Part shown: one piece after another, positions 22,902-32,445 of the stretch | Numbering within the stretch: the stretch's first letter is position 1 | Layout of the letters: each line of letters begins with the position of its first letter | Notes under the pieces: generated by a model | Told to the model about the DNA's origin: nothing | The model's database searches: none | What the model saw: only the letters and a program-made list of their open reading frames with translations | Source of the DNA: Pseudaeromonas paramecii | GTDB lineage: Bacteria; Pseudomonadota; Gammaproteobacteria; Enterobacterales; Aeromonadaceae | Length of the DNA stretch: 32,518 nt | Direction: 5' to 3' | Assembly: GCF_039540575.1 (NCBI RefSeq) | Contig: NZ_BAABFC010000030.1 | Location: 1 to 32,518 of the forward strand | Position numbers and translations under genes: made by a program

Positions 22902-23804
22902 ATGAAGCCCCTGTTTGGCCGTGGCCCGTCTCTCCAGCTGAGACTCTTTTTTACCGTTCTGGTCTCGGTCGCCTGCATCGTGGCCGATGCCCGCTTTCAC
23001 CTGTTCGACTCCAGCCGGGTCTACATGAATTCCCTGGTCAGCCCGCTCATCTACCTGGCCAACCTGCCCAAGCAGCTGGTGGGCGGCGTGCGTACCCAGC
23101 TGCGCAGCCGTGAAAGCCTGATGGATGAGAACGATCAGCTGCAACAGCAGCTGTTTCTGGTGCGCGGTGAGCTGTTGCGCCTGCAGCAGCTCACCCAGGA
23201 AAACCAGCGGTTGCATCAGCTGCTGGGCTCGCCGATCAACCTGGATGCCCGCAAGATGGTGGCCCAGATACTGGCGGTGGACTCGGATCCCTTCGTTCAT
23301 CAGGTGGTGATCGACAAGGGCACCCTCAATGGCGTCTACGACGGCCAGCCGGTGCTCAACGATCAAGGGGTGGTGGGCCAGGTGCTGAGCGTCGGCAAGA
23401 CCACCAGCCGGGTGCTGCTGATCACGGATGCCAGCCATGCCCTGCCGGTGCGCATCGCCCGCAACGACATCCGCGCCATCGCCAGCGGGACCGGCAGCAT
23501 TGACGAGCTGGAGCTCAAGAACATCACCCGCAACGCCGATCTGCAGGAGGGGGATCTGCTGGTCACCTCCGGGCTGGGGGGGCGCTTCCCCATGGGCTAC
23601 CCGGTGGCCCGCATCACCCGTTTCGCCTACGAAGAGGGCAAGCCCTTCGCCGAGGTGAAGGCCAAGCCCCTGGCGGAGCTGGATCGGCTGCGCTATCTGT
23701 TGCTGTTGTGGCCGGCGGATCAGGGTAAGCAGCCCATACTGGCGGCGCCGTCTGCGGCCATGGCTACCGCCTCGGCCGCCACCACCACGGAGGGCGCACC
23801 ATGA
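22902..23804 (+). CDS. mreC: MreC, rod-shape-determining protein
   Basis: This 300-residue bitopic inner-membrane protein links MreB to the periplasmic elongation complex (RodA, PBP2). It has a short cytoplasmic N-terminus, a transmembrane helix (about 13-30, LFFTVLVSVACIVADA), a coiled coil (about 68-105, ENDQLQQQLFLVRGELLRLQ) and the double beta-barrel domain (QILAVDSDPFVHQVVIDKG, NDQGVVGQVLSVGKTTSRVL, DLLVTSGLGGRFPMGYPVA). The C-terminus is an Ala/Thr-rich tail. I use the ATG at 22902 rather than the TTG one codon before it. The end overlaps mreD by 4 bases. Confidence 0.96.
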   Translation: MKPLFGRGPSLQLRLFFTVLVSVACIVADARFHLFDSSRVYMNSLVSPLIYLANLPKQLVGGVRTQLRSRESLMDENDQLQQQLFLVRGELLRLQQLTQENQRLHQLLGSPINLDARKMVAQILAVDSDPFVHQVVIDKGTLNGVYDGQPVLNDQGVVGQVLSVGKTTSRVLLITDASHALPVRIARNDIRAIASGTGSIDELELKNITRNADLQEGDLLVTSGLGGRFPMGYPVARITRFAYEEGKPFAEVKAKPLAELDRLRYLLLLWPADQGKQPILAAPSAAMATASAATTTEGAP

Positions 23805-24286
23805 CGGTCACTGGACACGGCAAAGGCTCCATCTACCTGACCATACTGGTGGCCATGGTGCTGGCCATCATACCCCTGCCGCCGGCGCTGGATAGCTTCC
23901 GCCCCGACTGGGTGATGCTGGTGGTGATCTACTGGGTGCTGGCCTTGCCCCACAGGGTCAACGTGGGCAGCGCCTGGCTGGCGGGCCTGCTGCTGGACAT
24001 GCTGCTGGGCAGCACCCTCGGCGTGCGCGCCCTGGCGTTGGCCATCATGGCCTATGTGGTGGCCAGCCAGTTCCAGAAGATCCGCAACTTTTCCGTCTGG
24101 CAGCAGGCCCTGGTGATGGGCTGCGTCTCCCTGCTGGGACAGCTGGTGATCTTCTGGGCGGAACACCTGTTTTCGGTGGCCTTCCTGCACTACCGGCTGT
24201 TCTGGACTTCCCTGACCACCTGCCTGGTCTGGCCCTGGGTCTACCTGACCCTGCGCCGGATCCGGCGTCGTTATCATATTCGGTGA
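23801..24286 (+). CDS. mreD: MreD, rod-shape-determining protein
   Basis: This 161-residue polytopic inner-membrane protein has about five to six hydrophobic segments (IYLTILVAMVLAIIPLP, PDWVMLVVIYWVLALPHRVN, SAWLAGLLLDMLLGSTLGVR and others). The PDWVMLVVIYW and GLLLDMLLGSTLG motifs are characteristic of MreD. It works with MreB and MreC in the elongasome. It overlaps mreC by 4 bases and is followed by maf after 4 bases. Confidence 0.96.
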   Translation: MTVTGHGKGSIYLTILVAMVLAIIPLPPALDSFRPDWVMLVVIYWVLALPHRVNVGSAWLAGLLLDMLLGSTLGVRALALAIMAYVVASQFQKIRNFSVWQQALVMGCVSLLGQLVIFWAEHLFSVAFLHYRLFWTSLTTCLVWPWVYLTLRRIRRRYHIR

Positions 24287-24290
24287 TCCC

Positions 24291-24878
24291 ATGGTGCATC
24301 TTGCTGTTCCCCTCTATCTGGCCTCCGCCTCTCCCCGTCGTCGCGAGCTGTTGACCCAGCTGGGCTATCACTTTGAGGTGATCAGCGTGCAGGTCCCCGA
24401 GGTGCGGGAAGCCGGCGAGGCGCCGGTGGACTATGTGCAGCGCCTGGCTCGGCAGAAGGCGGCGGCGGGCCTGCATGCCTGTGGCGGTCATGGCGCCGTG
24501 CTGGGGGCCGATACCATAGTGGTGCTGGGGGAGCGGGTGCTGGAGAAGCCCAAGGACAAGGCCGATGCCCTGGCCATGCTGACGGCCCTGTCGGGCCAGA
24601 CTCATGTGGTGATGACCGCCGTGGCCCTGGCCAGCCCGCAAGGGATGGCGCTGCGGCTAGTCTGTACGGATGTGACCTTCCGGACAGTATCCGAGGCCGA
24701 GATGCAGGATTATTGGAGTACTGGGGAACCCTGCGACAAAGCGGGTGCCTATGGTATTCAGGGGCGGGCCGGTAAGTTCGTCAAACGCATCGAAGGCAGT
24801 TACAGCGCCGTGGTGGGGCTGCCCCTGCTGGAAACCGATGAACTGTTGCAGGACCTGCTGCAACAGCAGGCAGGCTAA
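24291..24878 (+). CDS. maf: Maf-family nucleotide pyrophosphatase (YhdE type)
   Basis: This 195-residue Maf protein hydrolyses non-canonical or excess nucleoside triphosphates to monophosphates. The family motifs are complete: ASASPRRREL (11-20, phosphate loop), GADTIVV (72-78, with catalytic-site Asp74), LEKPKDKADALAML, and YGIQGRAGKFVKRIEGSYSA near the end. Placement after mreBCD and before rng is that of E. coli yhdE, the dTTP/UTP pyrophosphatase subgroup, rather than the yceF (7-methyl-GTP) subgroup. Substrate preference is taken from that orthology. It starts 4 bases after mreD and ends 18 bases before rng. Confidence 0.95.
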   Translation: MVHLAVPLYLASASPRRRELLTQLGYHFEVISVQVPEVREAGEAPVDYVQRLARQKAAAGLHACGGHGAVLGADTIVVLGERVLEKPKDKADALAMLTALSGQTHVVMTAVALASPQGMALRLVCTDVTFRTVSEAEMQDYWSTGEPCDKAGAYGIQGRAGKFVKRIEGSYSAVVGLPLLETDELLQDLLQQQAG

Positions 24879-24896
24879 GAAGCAGGATTAGGATCC

Positions 24897-26366
24897 ATGT
24901 CCACAGAATTGCTGGTCAACGTCACCCCTTCCGAAACCCGGGTCGCCCTGGTGGATCACGGCATGCTGCAGGAGGTGCACATAGAGCGCCAGGCCAAGCG
25001 CGGCATCGTCGGCAACATCTACAAGGGCAAGATCAGCCGGGTGCTGCCGGGCATGCAGGCCGCCTTCGTGGACATCGGCATGGACAAGGCCGCCTTCCTG
25101 CACGCCTCGGACATAGTGCCCCACACCGAATGTGTGGATGTGCAGGAGAAGCATCACTTCCAGGCCCGCAACATCGCCGAGCTGGTACGCCAGGGCCAGG
25201 ACATCATGGTGCAGGTGGTGAAAGATCCCATCAGCACCAAGGGCGCCCGCCTCACCACCGACATCACACTGCCGTCCCGTTACCTGGTGTTCATGCCGGG
25301 CAGCGCCCACGTGGGGGTCTCCCAGCGCATCGAGTCCGAAGAGGAGCGGGAGCGGCTGAAGAACATCGTCTCCCGCCATGTGGACGAGTTGGGGGGCTTC
25401 ATCATCCGCACCGCCGCCGAAGGGGTGGGGGAGCGGGAACTGGAGCAGGACACCGTCTTCTTGAAGCGCCTGTGGCGCAAGGTGCTGGAGCGCCGGGGCA
25501 AGTACAAGCCCTGCAGCGTGCTGTACGAGGATCTGAGCCTGGCGTTTCGCATCCTGCGGGACTTCGTCGGTACCGAGCTGGATCGGATCCGGGTGGACTC
25601 CCGGCTGACCTTCGAGCAGCTCAAGCAGTTCACCGAGGAGTTTGTCCCCGAGCTCAATCCCAAGCTGGACTACTACTCCGGCGAGTCGCCCATCTTCGAC
25701 ATGTATGACGTGGAGAACGAGATCCAGCGCGCCCTGGAGCGCAAGGTGGAGCTCAAGTCCGGCGGCTACCTCATCATCGACCAGACCGAGGCCATGACCA
25801 CGGTGGACATCAACACCGGCGCCTTCGTCGGCCACCGCAATCTGGAAGAGACCATCTTCAACACCAACCTGGAGGCTACCGCCGCCATTGCCCGTCAGCT
25901 GCGACTGCGCAATCTGGGGGGCATCATCATCATCGACTTCATCGACATGCAGTCCGATGACCATCGCCGGCGGGTATTGCAGAGCCTGGAACAGGCACTG
26001 GCCAAGGACAGAGCCAAGACCAGCGTCAACGGCTTCTCTCAGTTGGGCCTGGTAGAGATGACCCGCAAGCGTACCCGGGAGAGCCTGGAGCATGTGCTGT
26101 GCGCCGAGTGTCCCGAGTGCAAGGGGCGCGGTCGGGTCAAGACGGTGGAGTCGGTCTGTTTCGAAATTCTGCGGGAGGTGCTGCGGGTCAACCGCGCCTA
26201 CGACGCCGACCGCTTCGTGGTCTACGCCTCCCTGGCGGTGGCCGAAGCCCTGCACGTGGAGGAGTCCCACAGCCTGGCCGAGCTGGAAGTGTTCATTGGC
26301 AAGGAGGTCAAGGTGCAGGCCGAACCCCTCTACAGCCAGGAACAGTTCGATGTGGTGATGATGTAA
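24897..26366 (+). CDS. rng: Ribonuclease G
   Basis: This 489-residue endoribonuclease processes the 5' end of 16S rRNA and some mRNAs. The N-terminal S1 domain (KRGIVGNIYKGKISRVLPGM, then AAFVDIGMDKAAFLH) is followed by the 5'-sensor and the DNase I-like catalytic domain with metal-binding D304 (TTVDINTGAFVG) and D347 (IIIIDFIDMQ), the same numbering as the E. coli enzyme. The zinc-link Cys pair (CPEC, C405 and C408) is present. It lacks the long C-terminal degradosome scaffold of RNase E, which fixes the call as RNase G. yhdP starts directly at the next base. Confidence 0.97.
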   Translation: MSTELLVNVTPSETRVALVDHGMLQEVHIERQAKRGIVGNIYKGKISRVLPGMQAAFVDIGMDKAAFLHASDIVPHTECVDVQEKHHFQARNIAELVRQGQDIMVQVVKDPISTKGARLTTDITLPSRYLVFMPGSAHVGVSQRIESEEERERLKNIVSRHVDELGGFIIRTAAEGVGERELEQDTVFLKRLWRKVLERRGKYKPCSVLYEDLSLAFRILRDFVGTELDRIRVDSRLTFEQLKQFTEEFVPELNPKLDYYSGESPIFDMYDVENEIQRALERKVELKSGGYLIIDQTEAMTTVDINTGAFVGHRNLEETIFNTNLEATAAIARQLRLRNLGGIIIIDFIDMQSDDHRRRVLQSLEQALAKDRAKTSVNGFSQLGLVEMTRKRTRESLEHVLCAECPECKGRGRVKTVESVCFEILREVLRVNRAYDADRFVVYASLAVAEALHVEESHSLAELEVFIGKEVKVQAEPLYSQEQFDVVMM

Positions 26367-29300
26367 GTGCTGCGCCGCCTCGCCTCCCACCTGTGGTGCG
26401 TGCTGGGGATCAGCAGCCTGTTGCTGGCCCTGCTCATCAGTTGGGCTCGCTTCGGCCTGCCTTACCTGCACAACCAGCGCGATCTGATGCAGTCCTGGCT
26501 CCAGCAGGCCAGCGGTCAGCCGGCTCAGGTGGGCGGCCTGACCCTGGCCTGGACCCGTTATGGTCCCACCCTGGCCCTGGAGGATCTGCAGCTGGGGCAG
26601 CCGCAAGCCAGCTGGCAGCTGCAGCTGGACTCTGCCTACCTGCACCTGGATCTGTGGCAGAGCCTGCTGCAGCGCCAGTGGGTGCTGGGGGAGCTGGAGC
26701 TGGTGCGGCCGCGGCTGACCCTGGCCAGCCAGCACTGGAGCGCCAGGCTGCAACAGGAGCTCTCTGGCCAGGTCGCCAGTACCACGGATATCGCGCCGCT
26801 GCTGCAACGCCTGTTGGGGGGCTTCTCCGCCTTTTCCCTGCGTCAGGGGCAGCTGCAATGGCAGGGCAAGTTGACCCCGCTGGCGCGGCTGGCCGTTCCG
26901 CAGCTGCGCTGGCGCAACCAGGGCGACCGTCACTGGGGCGATGGCGAGCTGGTGTTGCAGGAGGGCGGCACCCATAACCGCCTGCGCTTGCAAGCCGACT
27001 TCACCGGGCCTGCCTCCGCGCCGGCGCAGCTGGCCGGCCAGCTCTATCTGAGCTCCCAGCTGCAGGATGCCGGCCTGCTGTCGCGCCTGTTACTCAACCA
27101 GCCGGCCGAGGTGCAGGCACAGCTGGATCTTTCCCTCTGGCTGACTCGCCAAGCCGGTCAGTGGCAGTCGCTGCTGGTGAAGCTGGGCGAGAACCAGCTG
27201 GCCTGGCGGCAACAGGAGCGACCACAACAGCTGGCGGTGCGCGGCGGCCTGCTGCAATGGCTGCGGCTGGCGGATGGCTGGCAGCTGGCCACCCGGGACA
27301 TTCAGGTGCATCACCAGGCCGACTGGCATCCCTGGCAGGCCCAGCTGGACAAGGTCGGCGAGCGACTGCAGGGCCGGCTGGATGACATTGAGCTGGGGGC
27401 CCTGCGGCCCTTATTGAGTCAGTGGTTACCGGCCGACAGTGGCCTGGGCCGTGCCCTGGCCGGCCTGGCGCCCAATGGCCGGTTGACGGATCTGACCTTG
27501 TCCCAGGAAGCGGGGGAGCCCTGGTGGTTCAGTGGCCGCATCAGCCAGCTGCAGTGGCAGCAATGGGCGGCCATGCCCGGGGCGCAAGGGGTGGAGCTGG
27601 GCTTTGCCGCCAACGGGGAGCAGGCCCGTTTCTCCCTGACGGCCCCGGCCCAGACCCTGCCGGTCGGCGATAACTTTCTGGCGCCCCTGCCGCTGACTCG
27701 CCTGCAATTGGCCGGTGAGCTGAGCCGACTCGGTGACGGCTGGCGTCTGGCGTTCGCCGATCTGGATCTTGGCAGCGGCCCCTTGACGGCCAACGGCCAG
27801 GGGGCACTGGATCTGCTGCCAGGGCAATCTCCCGTACTGCACCTGGATCTGGGGCTGGATCTGGCGGATGCCGGTCAGGCCTGGCGTTACTATCCGGTGC
27901 CGGCCATGGGCCAGGAGCTGGTGGCCTACCTCAAGGCGGCCATCCAGGGCGGCCGGGTGCAGGGGGCGCGCCTGTTGTGGGATGGGGCACCCGCTCACTT
28001 CCCCTTCCACGACGGCAGCGGTGTCTTCCAGGTGGCCGTGCCCCTGCAACAGGCCGAGTTTGCCTTCCAGCCCGATTGGCTGCCCATCCGGGATCTGCAG
28101 CTGGACATGCTGTTCCAGAACGACAGCCTGCAGCTGGCCAGTCAGCAGGGCAGCCTGGGCCAGGTGGCGATCACCCGGCTGGATGCCCTGTTTCCCCATC
28201 TGTGGCCGGGGCAATCCTTCTTCATCAATGCCGATGTGCAAGGCCAGGGCAGTGCGGTGCGGGACTATCTCAAGCGCTCACCGCTGGCCGATACCGTGGG
28301 GGAGGCCTTGACCCAGATCCAGGTGGAGGGGCCGGTACAGGCGGCGCTGCAGCTGGCCATCCCGCTGGCCCATGCCATGCCCCAGGTTAGCGGTCAGGTG
28401 ACGCTGGCCAACAACCGGGTGCGCTACGGCGGCCTGACCCTGGAGGGGGCCACCGGCACCCTGCTGTTCAACGACACCCACACCCGCTTTGACCAGTTGC
28501 AGGCCAGCTTGTGGGGGCAGCCACTGCGCCTGAACTACCAGGGCCATCCCCTGGGACCCGATGGCCGGGATGGCTACGGCGTGCAGCTGAGCGCCCAGGG
28601 TCAGTGGCTGGGTCAGCAATTACCCCTGGCCGAGAGCCTGCGACAACGGCTCAGCGGCCAGTTCCAATGGGCGGGTCAGCTGGATCTGACCCTCAAGGGT
28701 GAGACCTATGACTACAAGGCCAGCCTGAACAGCGATCTGCAGGGCCTGACCCTGACACTGCCGGCGCCCTATCGCAAGGCGGCCGAGCTCACCTGGCCGT
28801 TGCGCCTGGCGGCCCGGGGCAATCAGGAGGGCAGTCAGCTGTTGGCCAACCTGAACGAGGATCTGCTGCTGGAGGCCAAGTGGGACGAGCAGGCCGCGCT
28901 GCGGCGTCTGGCGCTGTCCAACGAGCAGGGGCGCGCCCTGGCCAAGGAGGGCACGGCACCGCTGGAGCTGACCCTGGCCTGGCCCGAGCTTGAGCTGTCA
29001 CCCTGGGTTGCCTTGCTCTCCGGGCTGTCCGGCACCCTGCCGGATCAGCGTGGCCTGCCCTCGCCCCGGCTGGTGCGGCTGCGTACCGACAGCCTGCTGG
29101 TGGGCCGGCACTATTTCCACGATGTGGGGGTCAAGCTGCAGCACAGTGGCCAGGATCTGCTGGGCCAGCTGAGCAGTGATGAGCTGACCGGCCAGCTGCG
29201 CCGTCCGCACCAGGCCGATCAGCCCTGGGAGCTGGAGCTGACCCAGCTGCGTTGGCCGCAAGGCGAGCAGGCGGATGTGGAGCCTGAGCCGAGTCCGACC

Positions 29301-30176
29301 CCCGCCCAGCAGCAGGCCTGGATCCGCCAGCTTCCCTGGGTACGGTTGCGCTGCCTGGATTGCCAGTATGGGGATCTGGCCCTGGGGCGTTTCTCCGGCG
29401 AGATCAAACCCAGTGACAAGGGGGTGGATTTGCGGGATCTCAATTGGCAACCGGAACCTGGCAGCCGCTTCACCGGTCGAGGGCATTGGTGGGCCGATGA
29501 TCAGCATGCCGAGGTGACCCTGGCGGCGGATCTGAAGACCGACAGTCTGGCCACCCTGGATCAGAGCCTGGGGATCGCCAGTGGTTTGCAGGGAGCCCCG
29601 GCCACCGGCAGCCTGTCGTTACGCTGGCCCGGCCCGCTCTACTCCCTGGACTTTGCCCATCTGGACGGCAAGTTGAGCCTGCAGACCGGCGCCGGGGTGC
29701 TCAAACAGGTGGACAGCACGGGGGCGCGGCTGCTGTCGGTGCTCTCCCTATCCGCCCTGCTCAAGCGGATCAACCTGGATTTTCGGGATGTGTTCCAGCA
29801 AGGCTTCGCCTTCGACAGCATTCACTCTTCGGCGGTGATCAACCAGGGGGTGATGCGTAATCAGGATTTCCGCCTCAAGAGCAGTGCCGGCGAGCTGACC
29901 GGCCAAGGCAAGCTGGATCTGGTGGCCGAAACCCTGGATTATCAGATCCAGTTCGCGCCCCAGATCAGCGGCGGCCTAGCGGCGGCGGCGGCGGTGACCG
30001 CCACCCCCATCGCCGGGGTTTACGTGCTGGCCCTCTCCACCTTGCTGGAGCCGGTGATCGACTCCATCACTCAGGTGAAATACCAGGTGAGCGGTCCCTG
30101 GCGGGATCCGGTGGTGAAGGAGCTGGAGCGCAAACAGAAGACACTGAGCCCGGTGCGTACCGGAGGGAGTCGCTGA
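26367..30176 (+). CDS. yhdP: YhdP, AsmA-like envelope lipid-transport protein
   Basis: This 1269-residue protein has an N-terminal membrane helix (about 8-27) and a very long periplasmic beta-rich region typical of the AsmA-like bridge proteins (YhdP, TamB, YdbH). These form a hydrophobic groove across the periplasm and move phospholipids to the outer membrane. The C-terminal segment (AVINQGVMRNQDFRLKSSAG, GKLDLVAETLDYQIQFAPQI, TQVKYQVSGPWRDPVV) is diagnostic for YhdP. Its place directly after rng is as in E. coli. The start is a GTG abutting the rng stop with little visible ribosome binding site, so translation may depend on coupling. The length is close to the E. coli protein. Confidence 0.95.
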   Translation: MLRRLASHLWCVLGISSLLLALLISWARFGLPYLHNQRDLMQSWLQQASGQPAQVGGLTLAWTRYGPTLALEDLQLGQPQASWQLQLDSAYLHLDLWQSLLQRQWVLGELELVRPRLTLASQHWSARLQQELSGQVASTTDIAPLLQRLLGGFSAFSLRQGQLQWQGKLTPLARLAVPQLRWRNQGDRHWGDGELVLQEGGTHNRLRLQADFTGPASAPAQLAGQLYLSSQLQDAGLLSRLLLNQPAEVQAQLDLSLWLTRQAGQWQSLLVKLGENQLAWRQQERPQQLAVRGGLLQWLRLADGWQLATRDIQVHHQADWHPWQAQLDKVGERLQGRLDDIELGALRPLLSQWLPADSGLGRALAGLAPNGRLTDLTLSQEAGEPWWFSGRISQLQWQQWAAMPGAQGVELGFAANGEQARFSLTAPAQTLPVGDNFLAPLPLTRLQLAGELSRLGDGWRLAFADLDLGSGPLTANGQGALDLLPGQSPVLHLDLGLDLADAGQAWRYYPVPAMGQELVAYLKAAIQGGRVQGARLLWDGAPAHFPFHDGSGVFQVAVPLQQAEFAFQPDWLPIRDLQLDMLFQNDSLQLASQQGSLGQVAITRLDALFPHLWPGQSFFINADVQGQGSAVRDYLKRSPLADTVGEALTQIQVEGPVQAALQLAIPLAHAMPQVSGQVTLANNRVRYGGLTLEGATGTLLFNDTHTRFDQLQASLWGQPLRLNYQGHPLGPDGRDGYGVQLSAQGQWLGQQLPLAESLRQRLSGQFQWAGQLDLTLKGETYDYKASLNSDLQGLTLTLPAPYRKAAELTWPLRLAARGNQEGSQLLANLNEDLLLEAKWDEQAALRRLALSNEQGRALAKEGTAPLELTLAWPELELSPWVALLSGLSGTLPDQRGLPSPRLVRLRTDSLLVGRHYFHDVGVKLQHSGQDLLGQLSSDELTGQLRRPHQADQPWELELTQLRWPQGEQADVEPEPSPTPAQQQAWIRQLPWVRLRCLDCQYGDLALGRFSGEIKPSDKGVDLRDLNWQPEPGSRFTGRGHWWADDQHAEVTLAADLKTDSLATLDQSLGIASGLQGAPATGSLSLRWPGPLYSLDFAHLDGKLSLQTGAGVLKQVDSTGARLLSVLSLSALLKRINLDFRDVFQQGFAFDSIHSSAVINQGVMRNQDFRLKSSAGELTGQGKLDLVAETLDYQIQFAPQISGGLAAAAAVTATPIAGVYVLALSTLLEPVIDSITQVKYQVSGPWRDPVVKELERKQKTLSPVRTGGSR

Positions 30177-30178
30177 AC

Positions 30179-31009
30179 ATGAAACTGGTTGCCATCCAAT
30201 TGACCTCCGGGGCTGACTGGCCCACCAACCGGGCGGCGATTGCCGCCCAGCTGGCGGCCTTGCCTCCCCAACGGCCCTGCCTGGTGCTGTTGCCGGAAAA
30301 CGCCGCCTGTTTGGGGCGGCCCGCCGATTATGCGGCCCTGGCCGAACCCCTCGGCGAGGGCCCTGTCCAGGCCCAGCTGGCCCAGTGGGCGCGGGAGTTT
30401 GGCATCTGGCTGGTGATGGGCGCCATGCCCATTCAAAGCGACTGCCCGCGCCCCTACACCAGCAGCCTGGTGTTTGATGACCAGGGCGTGCGGCGCGGCC
30501 ACTACCACAAGATCCACCTGTTCGACGTGGATGTGCCGGATGGCCATGGTCGCTATCGGGAGTCCGACAGCTTCAGCGCCGGCAGTGAGCCTGTGGTGGT
30601 GTCCTCGCCCTTTGGTGGTCTTGGCTTGTCTATCTGTTACGATGTGCGCTTCCCCGAGCTGTATCGCCACCTGCGTCAGGCGGGTGCCGATATCCTGCTG
30701 GTGCCGGCCGCCTTCACCCAGGTGACGGGGCAGGCCCACTGGTTGCCGCTGTTGCAGGCCCGGGCCATCGAGAATCAGTGTCTGGTGCTGGCCGCCAATC
30801 AGTGGGGCCATCACGGCGGTGATCGCCACACCTGGGGCCACAGCCTGATCCTGGATGGCTGGGGCCAGTTGCTGGCGTGTCGCGCCGAGGGAGTGGGGCA
30901 GGTCGTGGCCGATCTGCCGTTGGATCAGTTGGCCGATATCCGCCGCCGGATGCCGGTCCTGCAACATGCCCGCCTGCTGCCGGGCCAAAGAGATGAGTCA
31001 TGCTGCTGA
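30179..31009 (+). CDS. Nitrilase-superfamily amidase (Nit1/YbeM-like)
   Basis: This 276-residue carbon-nitrogen hydrolase has the complete Glu-Lys-Cys triad: E40 (LLPENA), K111 (YHKIHLFDVDV) and C153 (SICYDVRFPELYRHL). The HLFDVDVPDGHGRYRESDSF segment is typical of the Nit1 branch, whose members act as deaminated-glutathione amidases in metabolite repair; the substrate here is inferred by subfamily. GGAGGGAG sits 9 bases before the ATG, which follows yhdP by 2 bases. The 3' end overlaps tldD by 10 bases, so the two are likely co-translated. The location between yhdP and tldD is common in gammaproteobacteria with msh loci. Confidence 0.92.
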   Translation: MKLVAIQLTSGADWPTNRAAIAAQLAALPPQRPCLVLLPENAACLGRPADYAALAEPLGEGPVQAQLAQWAREFGIWLVMGAMPIQSDCPRPYTSSLVFDDQGVRRGHYHKIHLFDVDVPDGHGRYRESDSFSAGSEPVVVSSPFGGLGLSICYDVRFPELYRHLRQAGADILLVPAAFTQVTGQAHWLPLLQARAIENQCLVLAANQWGHHGGDRHTWGHSLILDGWGQLLACRAEGVGQVVADLPLDQLADIRRRMPVLQHARLLPGQRDESCC

Positions 31010-32445
31010 AGAACGTCACCGAGAGCCTGCTGTTACCCCATGAACTGGATGAGGCCATCCTGGCCCGCCTGCTGCGTCAGTTGATGCAGCACAGGGTGGA
31101 CTTTGGCGACCTCTATTTTCAGAGCAGCTATCACGAGTCCTGGATGCTGGAAGACGGCATCGTCAAGGATGGCAGCTACAACATAGATCAAGGGGTGGGG
31201 GTGCGGGCCATCAGCGGCGAGAAGACCGGCTTTGCCTATTCCGACGAGCTCTCCCTGCACGCCCTGAGCCAGTCGGTCATCGCCGCCCGGGGCATCGCCA
31301 ACGCCGGTGGGGAAGGGCAGATCCAGATCTGGCAACCCCGCCAGCCCAAGCAGCTGTACTGCACCACGGATCCCCTGGGGACCCTGGACAAGCAGCAGAA
31401 GATTGCCCTGCTGGAGCAGATGGACAAGTTCGCCCGCAGCCTGGATCCGGCGGTCAGCCAGGTCATCGTCTCCCTCTCCGGCGTCTACGAGGAGGTGCTG
31501 GTGGCGGCCACAGACGGCACGCTGGCGGCGGATATCCGTCCCCTGGTGCGGCTCAACTGCACCGTGCTGGCGGAGCGCAACGGCCGCCGCGAGCGGGGCT
31601 CCAGCGGCGGTGGCGGTCGCTTCGGCTATGACTACTTCTTCGACCCTGTGGGGGAGGAGATCCGCGCCCTGGGTTACGTGCGGGAGGCGGTGCGTCAGGC
31701 CCTGGTGAACCTGGAAGCGGTGGACGCCCCGGCCGGCGCCATGCCGGTGGTGCTGGGGGCCGGCTGGCCCGGCGTGCTGCTGCACGAGGCGGTGGGCCAT
31801 GGCCTGGAGGGGGACTTCAATCGCAAGGGCTCCTCGGCCTTTGCCGGCAAGCTGGGTCAGCAGGTGGCTTCCAAGCACTGCACCATAGTGGATGATGGCA
31901 GCCTGGCGGGGCGCCGCGGCTCCGTCACCATAGACGACGAGGGTACGCCGGGGCAGTACAACGTGCTGATCGAAAACGGCATCCTCAAGGGCTATATCCA
32001 GGACAAGCTCAACGCCCGCCTGATGGGCATGGCACCGACCGGCAACGGGCGGCGGGAGTCCTATGCCCACCTGCCCATGCCGCGCATGACCAATACCTAC
32101 ATGCTGGCCGGGGAGTATGATCCCGAGGAGATCATCGCCTCGGTCAAGCAGGGCATCTATGCCCCCAACTTCGGCGGCGGCCAGGTGGACATCACCTCCG
32201 GCAAGTTCGTCTTCTCCGTCTCCGAGGCCTACCTCATCGAAAACGGCAAGATCACCACCCCCATCAAGGGCGCCACCCTGATCGGCAACGGTCCCGAGGC
32301 CATGGGCCAGGTCTCCATGGTGGGCCGGGATCTGGCGCTGGATGCCGGGGTCGGCGTCTGCGGCAAGGATGGTCAGAGCGTGCCCGTCGGGGTGGGTCAG
32401 CCGACCCTCAAGCTCGACAGCCTGACGGTGGGCGGTACCCGCTAG
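31000..32445 (+). CDS. tldD: TldD, metalloprotease subunit
   Basis: This 481-residue protein is the catalytic subunit of the TldD/TldE (PmbA) heterodimeric metalloprotease, which cleaves small unfolded peptides and matures modified peptides such as microcins and CcdA-type substrates. The zinc site is intact: HEAVGH at 262-267 (H262, E263, H267) and C454 (GVGVCGKDGQSVPVG), the same numbering as E. coli TldD. The N-terminus (DLYFQSSYHESWMLEDGIVK) and GRRGSVTIDDEGTPGQYNVL are also typical. Its partner pmbA/tldE is not in this window. It overlaps the nitrilase-family gene by 10 bases. Confidence 0.97.
   Translation: MLLKNVTESLLLPHELDEAILARLLRQLMQHRVDFGDLYFQSSYHESWMLEDGIVKDGSYNIDQGVGVRAISGEKTGFAYSDELSLHALSQSVIAARGIANAGGEGQIQIWQPRQPKQLYCTTDPLGTLDKQQKIALLEQMDKFARSLDPAVSQVIVSLSGVYEEVLVAATDGTLAADIRPLVRLNCTVLAERNGRRERGSSGGGGRFGYDYFFDPVGEEIRALGYVREAVRQALVNLEAVDAPAGAMPVVLGAGWPGVLLHEAVGHGLEGDFNRKGSSAFAGKLGQQVASKHCTIVDDGSLAGRRGSVTIDDEGTPGQYNVLIENGILKGYIQDKLNARLMGMAPTGNGRRESYAHLPMPRMTNTYMLAGEYDPEEIIASVKQGIYAPNFGGGQVDITSGKFVFSVSEAYLIENGKITTPIKGATLIGNGPEAMGQVSMVGRDLALDAGVGVCGKDGQSVPVGVGQPTLKLDSLTVGGTR

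Noticed and set aside
21204..23438. Minus-strand open frame of 744 codons opposite mshQ, mreB and mreC
   Set aside because: The same antisense effect of codon bias; mreB and mreC on the plus strand are certain.
24888..26993. Minus-strand open frame of 701 codons opposite rng and yhdP
   Set aside because: Low-complexity antisense translation with no recognisable motif; rng on the plus strand has all catalytic residues.
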